A stretch of 64,000 nucleotides of DNA, taken from assembly GCA_954871525.1 (NCBI GenBank), contig OX940863.1:42952501-43016500 (forward strand), given 5' to 3'. Position 1 is the stretch's first letter. Each line of letters starts with the position of its first letter. Both the position numbers and the translations under genes were made by a program. This DNA is from Parietaria judaica. Lineage: Eukaryota > Streptophyta > Magnoliopsida > Rosales > Urticaceae. This document shows positions 23,291 through 34,657 of this stretch, piece after piece. The notes under the pieces are model-generated. The model did no database searches and had not been told where the DNA came from. It was given only the letters and a program-made list of their open reading frames with translations.

Positions 23291-24722
23291 TAATGTGTAA
23301 TTTTATTACATTAACTTATTTTATCCCTAAATTGCGAAGCACTATCTCGTAGTTTCTATATGAAGCCGTTAACGGGTTAAAATATTTATCGAAAAGTATT
23401 AAAATTGGTTTTCTTACAAAGAGCAAATACGATGCGTTCTTGACGAAATTGTAGTTGCTAGACCTTCGTTAGTTTGGTATTATTATAAATTGGGTTAGTT
23501 TTGGAATTAAAAGTTTTTGGAGCTCTCTTAAAATCCAGTTTCAACAATTAATGCGTGCTCAAAAAAAAACTGAGTCTTTTTCCCATTTTCCGAGAAAGAA
23601 CCCTAATTAAACGATATTTTAAACATCAAATGAACTTAAAAATACTTAATAATGTGTAATTGTATCACTTTTACTTATTATAATACCTAAACAGCGAAGA
23701 GCTATCTCCTAGTTTCTATATCAAGCCGTTAATGGGTTAAAACTTTTAACGAAAAGTGTTAAAAATTGGTTTTCTTACGAGAGCAAATACGATGCGTTCT
23801 TGATGAAATTTGAGTTCCTAGACCTTGTTTAGGGTGGTATTATTATAAATTGGGTTAGGTTTTGCCATTGAAAGTTTTTCGAGCTCTCTTAAAATCTAGT
23901 TTCAACAATTAACGCGTCCTCCAAAAAAAACTGAGTCTTTCTCCCATTTTATGCGAAAGAACTCTAATTAAAAGATATTTTAAACAAAAAATGAACTTAA
24001 AAATGATAAATAATATGTAATTTTATAACATTAACTTATTTTAATCCCTAAATTGCGAAGCACTATCTCCTAATTTTTATATGAAGACGAGAACGGGTTA
24101 AAATCTTTACCGAAAAGTGTTAAAAATTGGTTATCTTACGAGAGCAAATACGATGCGTTCTTGATGAAATTTGAGTTGCTGGACCTTCTTTAGGGTGGTA
24201 TTATTATAAATTTGGCTAGTTTTTGCATTAAAATTTTTTGGAGCTCTCTTAAAATCCAGTTTCAACAATTAATGCGTGCTCCAAAAAAAACTGAGTCTTT
24301 TTTCCATTTTCCGAGAAAGAACCCTAATTAATCGATATTTTAAACAACAAACGAACTTAAAAATGCTTAATAATGTGTAATTGTATCACATTTACTTATT
24401 TTAATACCTAAACAGCGAAGAGCTATCTCCTAGTTTCTATATCAAGCCGTTAATGGGTCAAAACTTTTAACGAAAAGTGTTAAAAATTGGTTTTCTTACG
24501 AGACCAAATACGATACGTTTTTGATGAAATTTGAGTTCCTAGACCTTGTTTAGGGTGGTATTATTATAAATTGGGTTAGTTTTGGCATTGAAAGTTTTTC
24601 GAGCTCTCTTAAAATCTAGTTTCAACAATTAACGCGTCCTCCAAAAGTCTTTTTCCCATTTTACGCCAAAGAACTCTAATTAAAAGATATTTTAAACAAA
24701 AAATGAACTTAAAAATGCTTAA
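23291..24722. repeat. Block unit 8 of 8
   Basis: 1,432 bp. It shares the CTATCTCGTAG A1 with unit 7 and has private changes GGTTTTGCCATTG, GTCTTTCTCCC and GAAGACGAGAACGGG. It is the last regular four-monomer unit before the array becomes disordered. Confidence 0.9.
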
Positions 24723-25791
24723 TAATGTGTAATTTTATTACATTAGCTTATTTTATCCCTAAATTGCGAAGCACTATCTCCTAGTTTCTATATGAAGCCG
24801 TGAACGGGTTAAAATCTTTACCGAAAAGTGTTAAAAATTGGTTATCTTACGAGAGCAAATACGATGCGTTCTTGATGAAATTTGAGTTGCTAGACCTTCT
24901 TTAGGTTGGTATTATTATAAATTGGGTTAGTTTTGGAATTAAAAGTTTTTGGAGCTCTCTTAAAATCCAGTTTCAACAATTAATGTGTGCTCCAAAAAAA
25001 ACTGAGTCTTTTTCCCATTTTCCGAGAAAGAACCCTAATTAAACGATATTTTAAACATCAAATGAACTTAAAAATACTTAATAATGTGTAATTGTATCAC
25101 TTTTACTTATTATAATACCTAAACAGCGGAGAGCTATCTCCTAGTTTCTATATCAAGCCGTTAATCAGTTAAAACTTTTCTCGAAAAGTGTTAAAAATTG
25201 GTTTTCTTAAGAGACCAAATACGATGCGTTCTTGATGAAATTTGAGTTCCTAGACCTTGTTTAGGGTGGTATTATTTTAAATTGGGTTAGTTTTTGCATT
25301 GAAAGTTTTTCGAGCTCTTTTAAAATCTAGTTTCAACAATTAACGCGTCCTCCAAAAGTCTTTTTCCATTTTACGCCAAAGAACTCTAATTAAAAGATAT
25401 TTTAAACAAAAAAATGAACTTAAAACTGCTTAATAATGTGTAATTTTATTACATTAACTTATTTTATCCCTAAATTGCGAAGCACTATCTCCTAGTTTCT
25501 ATATGAAGCCGTGAACGGGTTAAAATCTTCACCGAAAAGTGTTAAAAATTGGTTATCTTACGAGAGCAAATAGATGCGTTCTTGATGAAATTTGAGTTGC
25601 TAGACCTTCTTTAGGTTGGTATTATTATAAATTGGGTTAGTTTTGGAATTAAAAGTATTTTGAGCTCTCTTAACATCCAATTTCAACAATTAATGCGTGC
25701 TCGAAATAAAACTGAGTCTTTTTCCCATTTTCCGAGAAAGAACCCTAATTAAACGATATTTTAAACATAAAATGAACTTCAAAATAATTAA

Positions 25792-26136
25792 TAATATGTA
25801 ATTGTATCACTTTTACTTATTTTAATACCTAAACAACGAAGAGCTATCTCGTAGTTTCTATATCAAGCCGTTAATGGGTTAAAACTTTTAACGAAAAGTG
25901 TTAAAAATTGGTTTTCTTACGAGAGCAAATACGATGCGTTCTTGATGAAATTTGAGTTAGGGTGGTATTATTATAAATTGGGTTAGTTTTGGCATTGAAA
26001 GTTTTTCGAGCTCTCTTAAAATCTAGTTTCAACAATTAACGCGTCCTCCAAAAAAACAGAGTCTTTTTCCCATTTTACGCGAAAGAACTATAATTTAAAG
26101 ATATTTTAAACAAAAAATGAACTTAAAAATGCTTAA
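25792..26136. repeat. B monomer with 14 bp deletion
   Basis: 345 bp. GAGTT joins directly to AGGGTGG near 25959, removing CCTAGACCTTGTTT. The related copy at 47869-48227 keeps these bases, so the deletion came after the two copies separated. Confidence 0.92.
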
Positions 26137-27927
26137 TAATGTGTAATTTTATTACAATAACTTATTTTAATCCTTAAATTGTGAATCACTATCTCCTAAT
26201 TTCTATATGAAGCCGAGAATGGGTTAAAATCTTTACCGAAAAGTGTTAAAAATTGGTTATCTTACGAGAGCAAATACGATGCGTTCTTGATGAAATTTGA
26301 GTTGCTAGACCTTCTTTAGGTTGGTATTATTATAAATTGGGTTAGTTTTATAATTAAAAGTTTTTGGAGCTCTCTTAAAATCCAGTTTCAACAATTAATG
26401 CGTGCTCCAAAAAAAACTGAGTCTTTTTCCCATTTTACGAGAAAGAACCCTAATTAAACGACATTTTAAACAACAAAAGAACTTAAAAATGCTTAATAAT
26501 GTGTAATTGTATAACATTTACTTATTTTAATACTTAAACAGCGAAGAGCTATCTCGTAGATTCTGTATCAAGCCGTTAATCGGTTAAAAGTTTTAACGAA
26601 AAGTGTTAAAAATTGGTTTTCTTAAGAGACCAAATACGATGCGTTCTTGATGAAATTTGAGTTCCTAGACCTTGTTAAGGGTGGTATTATTATAAATTGG
26701 GTTAGTTTTGGCATTGAAAGTTTTTCGAGCTCTCTTAAAATCTAGTTTCAACAATTAACGCGTCCTCCAAAAGTCTTTTTCCCATTTTACGCCAAAGAAC
26801 TCTAATTAAAAGATATTTTAAACAAAAAAAATGAACTTAAAAATGCTTAATAATGTGTAATTTTATTACATTAACTTATTTTATCCCTAAATTGCGAAGC
26901 ACTATCTCCTAGTTTCTATATGAAGCCGTGAACTGGTTAAAATCTTCACCGAAAAGTGTTAAAAATTGGTTATCTTACGAGAGCAAATACGATGCGTTCT
27001 TGATGAAATTTGAGTTCCTAGACCTTCTTTAGGTTGGTATTATTATAAATTGGGTTAGTTTTGGAATTAAAAGTTTTTGAAGCGCTCTTAAAATCCAGTT
27101 TCAACAATTAATGCGTGCTCCAAATAAAACTTAGTCTTGTTCCCATTTTGTGAGAAAGAACCCTAATTAAACGATATTTTAAACATCAAATGAACTTAAA
27201 AATGCTTAAGAATGTGTAATTGTATCACATTTACTTATTTTAATACCTAAACAGCGAAGAGCTATCTCCTAGTTTCTATATCAAGGCGTTAATGGGTTAA
27301 AACTTTTAACGAAAAGTGTTAAAAATTGGATTTCTTACGAGAGCAAATACGATGCGTTCTTGATGAAATTTGAGTTCCTAGACCTTCTTTAAGGTGGTAT
27401 TATTATAAATTGGGTTTTTTTTGGCATTGAACGTTTTTCGAGCTCTCTTAAAATCTAGTTTCAACAATTAACGCGTTCTCCAAAAAAACTGAGTCTTTTT
27501 CCCATTTTACGCGAAAGAACTCTAATTAAAAGATATTTTAAACAAAAAATGAACTTAAAAATGCTTAATAATGTGTAATTTTATTACATTAACTTATTTT
27601 AATCCCTAAATTGCGAAGCACTATCTCCTAATTTCTATATGAAGCCGAGAATGGGTTAAAATCTTTACCGAAAAGTGTTAAAAATTGGTTATCTTACGAG
27701 AGCAAATACGATGCGTTCTTGATGAAATTTGAATTGCTAGACCTTCTTTAGGGTGGTATTATTATAAATTGGGTTAGTTTTGGCATAAAAAGTTTTTGGA
27801 GCTCTCTTAAAATCCAATTTCAACAATTAATGCGTGCTCCAAAAAACATGAGTCTTTTTCCTATTTTTGGAGAAAGAACCCTAATTAAACGATATTCTAA
27901 ACAACAAATGAACTTAAAAATGCTTAA

Positions 27928-28267
27928 TAATGTGTAATTGTATCACATTTACTTATTTTAATACTTAAACAGCGAAGAGCTATCCGTTAATCGGTTAAAA
28001 CTTTTAACGAAAAAAGTTAAAAATTAGTTTTCTTGCGAGACCAAATACGATGCGTTCTTGATGAAATTTGAGTTCCTAGACCTTGCTTAGGGTGGTATTA
28101 TTATAAATTGGGTTAGTTTTGGCGTTGAAAGTTTTTCGAGCTCTCTTAAAATATAGTTTCAACAATTAACGCGTCCTCCAAAAAAATTGAGTCTTTTTCC
28201 CGTTTTACGCGAAAGAACTCTAATTAAAAGATATTTTAAACAAAAAAATGAACTTAACAATGCTTAA
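27928..28267. repeat. B monomer with 20 bp deletion
   Basis: 340 bp. GAGCTAT joins CCGTTAATCGG near 27983; the usual CTCCTAGTTTCTATATCAAG is missing. The same monomer holds the only exact CENP-B-box-like match I found, at 28198-28214. Confidence 0.9.
28198..28214 (-). other. Exact match to the degenerate CENP-B box
   Basis: Read on the minus strand, this 17-mer fits NTTCGNNNNANNCGGGN at all nine fixed positions (TTTCGCGTAAAACGGGA). Ordinary B monomers have the same site with TGGG in place of CGGG, eight of nine positions. CENP-B binds this box in mammalian centromeres. No protein here supports its use, and one exact match in 64 kb could be chance. Confidence 0.4.
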
Positions 28268-28627
28268 TAATGTGTAATTTTTATTACATTAACTTATTTT
28301 AATCCCTAAATTGCGAAGCACTATCTCCTAATTTCTATATGAAGCCGAGAATGGGTTAAAATCTTTACCGAAAAGTGTTAAAAATTGGTTATCTTACGAA
28401 AGCAAACACGATGCGTTCTTGATGAAATTTGAGTTGCTATACCTTCTTTAGGGTGGTATTATTATAAATTGGGTTAGTTTTGGCATTAAAAGTTTTTGGA
28501 GCTCTCTTAAAATCCAGTTTCAACAGTTAATGCGTGCTCCAAAAAAATTGAGTCTTTTTCCCATTTTCCGAGAAAGAACCCTAATTAAACGATATTTTAA
28601 TAAACAAATGAACTTCAAAATGCTTAA

Positions 28628-28940
28628 TAATGTGTAATTGTATCCCCTTTACTTATTTTAATACCTAAACAGCGAAGAGCTATCTCCTAGTTTCTATATC
28701 AAGCCGTTAATGGGTTAAAACTTTTAACGAAAACTGTGAAAAATTGGTTTTCTTACGAGAGCAAATACGTTGCGTTCTTGGTTAAATTTGAGTTCCTAGA
28801 ACTTCTTTAGGGTAGTATTATTATAAATTGGGTTATTTATGGCATTGAAAGTTTTTCGAGCTCTCTTAAAATCTAGTTTCAACAATTAACGTGTCCTCCA
28901 AAAAATATTTTAAACAAAAAATAAACTTAAAAATTCTTAA
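28628..28940. repeat. B monomer with ~45 bp deletion
   Basis: 313 bp. After CCTCCAAAAAA the sequence jumps to ATATTTTAAAC near 28905. The segment from CTGAGTC through the AATTAAAAG tail is lost. The breakpoint is in the A-run, again the common exchange point. Confidence 0.92.
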
Positions 28941-29298
28941 TAATGTGTAATTTTATTACATTAACTTTTTAATCCCTAAATTGCGAAGCACTATCTCCTA
29001 GTTTCTATATGGAGCAGTGAACGGGTTAAAATCTTTACCGAAAAGTCTTAAAACTTGGTTATCTTACGAGAGCAAATACGATGCGTTCTTGATGAAATTT
29101 GAGTTGCTAGACCTTCTTTTGGTTGGTATTATTATAAATTGGGTTAGTTTTGGAATTAAAAGTTTTTGGAGCTCTCTTAAAATCCAGTTTCAACAATTAA
29201 TGCGTGCTCCAAAAAAAACTGAGTCTTTTTCCCATTTTCCGAGAAAGAACCCTAATTAAACGATATTTTAAACATCAAATGAACTTCAAAATACTTAA
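28941..29298. repeat. A monomer with in-frame stop lost (open frame 29017-29259)
   Basis: 358 bp. In most A copies a frame starting at GTGAACGGG meets TAG at codon 35. Here the TAG at 29119-29121 reads TTG, leaving 80 codons that run through the A-run to TAA. The head also has a 4 bp deletion (TTAACTTTTTAATCCC), shared with the monomer at 60737. I see no in-frame ATG start and no promoter, and the frame is not kept in other copies, so I do not call it a gene. Confidence 0.8.
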
Positions 29299-30367
29299 TA
29301 ATGTGTAATTGTATCACTTTTACTTATTTTAATACCTAAACAGCTTAGAGCTATCTCCTAGTTTCTATATCAAGCCGTTAATGCGTTAAAACTTTTAACG
29401 AAAAGTGTTAAAAATTGGTTTTCTTACGAGAGCAAATACGATGCGTTCTTGATGAAATTTGAGTTCCTAGACCTTGTTTAGGGTGGTATTATTATAAATT
29501 GGGTTAGTTTTGGCATTGAATGTTTTTCGAGCTCTCTTAAAATCTAGTTTCAACAATTAACGCGTCCTCCAAAAAATACTGAGTCTTTTTCCCATTTTAC
29601 GCGAAAGAACTCTAATTAAAAGATATTTTAAACAAAAAATGAACTTAAAATGCTTAATAATGTGTAATTTTATTACATTAACTTATTTTATCCCTAAAGT
29701 GCGAAGCACTATCTCCTAGTTTCTATATGAAGCCGTGAACGGGTTAAAATCTTTACCGAAAAGTGTTAAAAATTGGTTATCTTACGAGAGCAAATACAAT
29801 GCGTTCTTAATGAAATTTGAGTTGCTAGACCTTCTTTAGGTTGGTATTATTATAAATTGGGTTAGTTTTATAATTAAAAGTTTTTGGAGCTCTCTTAAAA
29901 TCCAGTTTGAACAATTAATGCGTGCTCCAAAAAAAACTGAGTCTTTTTCCCATTTTCCGAGAAAGAACCCTAATTAAACGATATTTTAAAAATCAAATGA
30001 ACTTCAAAATACATAATAATGTGTAATTGTATCACTTTTACTTATTTTAATACCTAAACAGCGAAGAGCTATCTCCTAGTTTCTATATCAAGCCGTTAAT
30101 GCGTTAAAACTTTTAACAAAAAGTGTTAAAAATTGGTTTTCTTACGAGAGCAAATACGATGCGTTCTTGATGAAATTTGAGTTCCTAGACCTTGTTTAGG
30201 GTGGTATTATTATCAATTGGGTTAGTTTTGGCATTGAAATTTTTCGAGCTCTCTTAAAATCTAGTTTCAACAATTAACGCGTCCTCCAAAATTCTTTTTC
30301 CCATTTTACGCAAAAGACCTCTAATTAAAAGATATTTTTAACCAAAAATGAACTTAAAAATGCTTAA

Positions 30368-30725
30368 TAATGTGTAATTTTATTACATTAACTTATTTTA
30401 TCCCTAAATTGCGAAGCACTATCTCCTAGTTTCTATATGAAGCCGTGAACGGGTTAAAATCTTTACCGAAAAGTGTTAAAAATTGGTTATTTTACGAGAG
30501 CAAATACGATGCGTTCTTGATGAAATTTGAGTTGCTAGACCTTCTTTTGGGTGGTATTATTATAAATTGGGTTAGTTTTGGAATTAAAAGTTTTTGGAGC
30601 TCTCTTAAAATCCAGTTTCAACAGTTAATGCGTGCTAAAAAAAAACTGAGTCTTTTTCCCATTTTCTGAGAAAGAACCCTAATTAAACGATATTTTAAAC
30701 ATCAACTGAACTTCAAAATGCTTAA
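30368..30725. repeat. A monomer with in-frame stop lost (open frame 30445-30669)
   Basis: 358 bp. It has the same TAG-to-TTG change as the 28941 monomer, with GGTTATTTTACGAG (Phe for Ser at codon 16) and GCTAAAAAAAAACTG, where a shift in the A-run ends the frame after 74 codons. It is almost identical to the monomer at 48942-49299. Confidence 0.8.
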
Positions 30726-31085
30726 TAATGTGTAATTGTATCACATTTACTTTATTTAATACCTAAACAGCGAAGAGCTATCACCTAGTTTCTATATCAA
30801 GCCGTTAATGGGTTAAAACTTTTATCGAAAAGTATTAAAAATTGGTTTTCTTACGAGAGCAAATACGATGCGTTCTTGATGAAATTTGAGTTCCTAGACC
30901 TTCTTTAAGGTGGTATTATTATAAATTGGGTTTTTTTTGGCATTGAAAGTTTTTCGAGCTCTCTTAAAATCTAGTTTCAACAATTAACGCGTCCTCCAAA
31001 AAAAACTGAGTCTTTTTCCCATTTTACGCGAAAGAACTATAATTAAAAGATATTTTAAACAAAAAATGAACTTAAAAATGCTTAA

Positions 31086-34000
31086 TAATGTGTAATTTTA
31101 TTACATTAACTTATTTTATACCTAAATTGCGAAGCACTATCTCCTAGTTTCTATATGAAGCCGTGAGCGGGTTAAAATCTTCACCGAAAAGTGTTAAAAA
31201 TTGGTTATCTTACGAGAGCAAATACGATGCGTTCTTGATGAAATCTGAGTTACTAGACCTTATTTAGGTTGGTATTATTATAAATTGGGTTAGTTTTGGA
31301 ATTAAAAGTTTTTGGAGCTCTCTTAAAATCCAGTTTCAACAATTAATGCGTGCTCCAAAAAAAACTGAGTCTTTTTCCCATTTTCTAAGAAAGAACCCTA
31401 ATTAAACGATATTTTAAACAACAAACGAACTTAAAAATGCTTAATAATGTGTAATTGTATCACATTTACTTATTTTAATACCTAAACAGCGAAGAGCTAT
31501 CTCCTAGTTTCTATATCAAGCCGTTAATGGGTTAAAACTTTTAACGAAAAGTGTTAAAAATTGGATTTCTTACGAGACCAAATACGATGCGTTCTTGATG
31601 AAATTTGAGTTCCTAGACCTTGTTTAGGGTGGTATTATTATAAATTGGGTTAGTTTTGGCATTGAAAGTTTTTCGAGCTCTCTTAAAATCTAGTTTCAAC
31701 AATTAACGCGTCCTCCAAAAGTCTTTTTCCCATTTTACGCGAAAGAACTCTAATTAAAAGATATTTTAAACAAAAAATGAACTTAAAAATGCTTAATAAT
31801 GTGTAATTTTATTACATTAACTTATTTTAATCCCTAAATTGCGAAGCACTATCTCCTAGTTTCTATATGAAGCCGAGAAAGGGTTAAAATCTTTACCGAA
31901 AAGTGTTAAAAATTGGTTATCTTACGAGAGCAAATACAAAGCGTTCTTGATGAAATTTGAGTTGCTAGACCTTCTTTAGGGTGGTATTATTATAAATTGG
32001 GTTAGTTTTGGCATTAAAAGTTTTTGGAGCTCTCTTAAAATCCAGTTTCAACAATTAATGCGTGCTCCAAAAAAAACTGAGTCTTTTTCCCATTTTCCGA
32101 GAAAGAACCCTAGTTAAACGATATTTTAAACAACAAATGAACTAAAAAATGCTTAATAATGTGTAATTGTATCACATTTACTTATTTTAATACCTAAACA
32201 GCGAAGAGCTATCTCCTAGTTTCTATATCAAGCCGTTAATGGGTTAAAACTTTTAACGAAAAGTGTTAAAAATTGGATTTCTTACGAGACCAAATACGAT
32301 GCGTTCTTGATGAAATTTGAGTTCCTAGACCTTGTTTAGGGTGGTATTATTATAAATTGGGTTAGTTTTGGCATTGAAAGTTTTTTGAGCTCTCTTAAAA
32401 TCTAGTTTCAACAATTAACGCGTCCTCCAAAAGTCTTTTTCCCATTTTACGCCAAAGAACTCTAATTAAAAGATATTTTAAACAAAAAATGAACTTAAAA
32501 ATGCTTAATAATGTGTAATTTTATTACATTAACTTATTTTATCCCTAAATTGCGAAGCACTATCTCCTAGTTTCTATATGAAGCCGTGAACGGGTTAAAA
32601 TCTTCACCGAAAAGTGTTAAAAATTGGTTATCTTACGAGAGCAAATACGATGCGTTCTTGATGAAATTTGAGTTGCTAGACCTTATTTAGGTTGGTATTA
32701 TTATAAATTGGGTTAGTTTTGGAATTAAAAGTTTTTGGAGCTCTCTTAAAATCCAGTTTCAACAATTAATGCGTGCTCCAAAAAAAACTGAGTCTTTTTC
32801 CCATTTTCCAAGAAAGAACCCTAATTAAACGATATTTTAAACAACAAACGAACTCAAAAATGCTTAATAATGTGTAATTGTATCACATTTACTTATTTTA
32901 ATACCTAAACAGCAAAGAGCTATCTCCTAGTTTCTATATCAAGCCGTTAATGGGTTAAAACTTTTAACGAAAAGTGTTAAAAATTGGATTTCTTACGAGA
33001 CCAAATACGATGCGTTCTTGATGAAATTTGAGTTCCTAGACCTTGTTTAGGGTGGTATTATTATAAATTGGGTTAGTTTTGGCATTGAAAGTTTTTCGAG
33101 CTCTTTTAAAATCTAGTTTCAACAAATAACGCGTCCTCCAAAAAAACAGAGTATTTTTCCCATTTTACGCGAAAGAACTCTAATTAAAAGATATTTTAAA
33201 CAAAAAATGAACTTAACAATGCTTAATAATGTGTAATTTTATTACATTAACTTATTTTAATCCCTAAATTGCGAAGCACTATCTCCTAGTTTCTATATGA
33301 AGCCGAGAAAGGGTTAAAATCTTTACCGAAAAGTGTTAAAAATTGGTTATGTTACGAGAGCAAATACAAAGCGTTTTTGATAAAATTTGAGTTGCTAGAC
33401 CTTCTTTAGGGTGATATTATTATAAATTGGGTTAGTTTTGGCATTAAAAGTTTTTGGAGCTCTCTTAAAATCCAGTTTCAACAATTAATGCGTGCTCCAA
33501 AAAAAACTGAGTCTTTTTCCCATTTTCCGAGAAAGAACCCTAGTTAAACGATATTTTAAACAACAAATGAACTTAAAAAATTTTAAACATGTGTAATTGT
33601 ATCACATTTACTTATTTTAATACCTAAACAGCGAAGAGCTATCTCCTAGTTTCTATATCAAGCCGTTAATGGCTTAAAACTTTTAACGAAAAGTGTTAAA
33701 AATTGGATTTCTTACGAGACCAAATATTATGCGCTCTTGATGAAATTTGAGTTCATAGACCTTGTTTAGGGTGGTATTATTATAAATTGGGTTAGTTTTG
33801 GCATTGAAAGTTTTTCGAGCTCTCTTAAAATCTAGTTTCAACAATTAACGCGTCCTCCAAAAAAACAGAGTCTTTTTACCATTTTACGCGAAAGAACTCT
33901 AATTAAAAGATATTTTAAACAAAACATGAACTTAACAATGCTTAATAATGTGTAATTTTATTACATTAACTTATTTTAATCCCTAAATTGCGAAGCACTA

Positions 34001-34657
34001 TCTCCTAGTTTCTATATGAAGCCGAGAAAGGGTTAAAATCTTTACCGAAAAGTGTTAAAAATTGGTTATCTTACGAGAGCAAATACAAAGCGTTCTTGAT
34101 AAAATTTGAGTTGCTAGACCTTCTTTAGGGTGGTATTATTATAAATTGGGTTAGTTTTGGCATTAAAAGTTTTTGGAGCTCTCTTAAAATCCAGTTTCAA
34201 CAATTAATGCGTGCTCCAAAAAAAACTGAGTCTTTTTCCCATTTTCCGAGAAAGAACCCTAGTTAAACGATATTTTAAACAACAAATGAACTTAAAAAAT
34301 TTTAATCATGTGTAATTGTATCACATTTACTTATTTTAATACCTAAACAGCGAAGAGCTATCTCCTAGTTTCTATATCAAGCCGTTAATGGCTTAAAACT
34401 TTTAACGAAAAGTGTTAAAAATTGGATTTCTTACGAGACCAAATATGATGCGTTCTTGATGAAATTTGAGTTCATAGACCTTGTTTAGGGTGGTATTATT
34501 ATAAATTGGGTTAGTTTTGGCATTGAAAGTTTTTCGAGCTCTCTTAAAATCTAGTTTCAACAATTAACGCGTCCTCCAAAAGTCTTTTTCCCATTTTACG
34601 CCAAAGAACTCTAATTAAAAGATATTTTAAACAAAAAATAAACTTAAAAATGCTTAA
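31086..34657. repeat. Second four-monomer HOR family and following dimer
   Basis: Units are 31086-32508 (monomers 31086, 31445, 31797, 32157) and 32509-33945 (32509, 32868, 33227, 33587), then a dimer 33946-34657. The first A has ATCTTCACCGAAAAG and CCTTATTTAGG; the third monomer has GCCGAGAAAGGG and AATACAAAGCG. B copies from 33587 have TTTTAAACATG or TTTTAATCATG at the junction. The order differs from the A1-B1-A2-B2 family at the left, so it evolved separately. Confidence 0.85.

Larger units (their letters stand above)
13260..24722. repeat. Homogenised block of eight four-monomer HOR units
   Basis: Units start at 13260, 14691, 16122, 17562, 18994, 20427, 21859 and 23291, with lengths 1431, 1431, 1440, 1432, 1433, 1432, 1432 and 1432 bp. 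Order is A1, B (GTTAATGGGTTAAAAC with GGTTTTGG, ending ATGATAAA or ATACTTAA at the flanks), A2, B2. Matching monomers differ at few positions, far less than the A-B difference, so this is the most regular and probably most recently amplified part of the window. Second, third and fourth monomers start at 13618, 13979, 14339; 15049, 15410, 15770; 16481, 16842, 17202; 17921, 18282, 18642; 19354, 19715, 20075; 20786, 21147, 21507; 22218, 22579, 22939; 23650, 24011, 24371. Confidence 0.94.
24723..31085. repeat. Diverged A-B dimers, no clear HOR
   Basis: Monomer starts are 24723, 25082, 25434, 25792, 26137, 26497, 26851, 27210, 27569, 27928, 28268, 28628, 28941, 29299, 29658, 30017, 30368 and 30726. 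A and B still alternate strictly, but monomers show many private substitutions, and three B copies have internal deletions. I see no repeated order longer than the dimer. The stretch is older, less homogenised satellite between two ordered blocks. Confidence 0.88.

Noticed and set aside
29017..29259. 80-codon open frame as a protein-coding gene
   Set aside because: It lies wholly inside one satellite monomer, has a GTG start only, and is broken by TAG in most other A copies. Differences between copies are freely non-synonymous.
30445..30669. 74-codon open frame as a gene
   Set aside because: Same frame in another A monomer; its end is set by A-run length, and it has a near-identical copy at 49019-49243 made by segment duplication.
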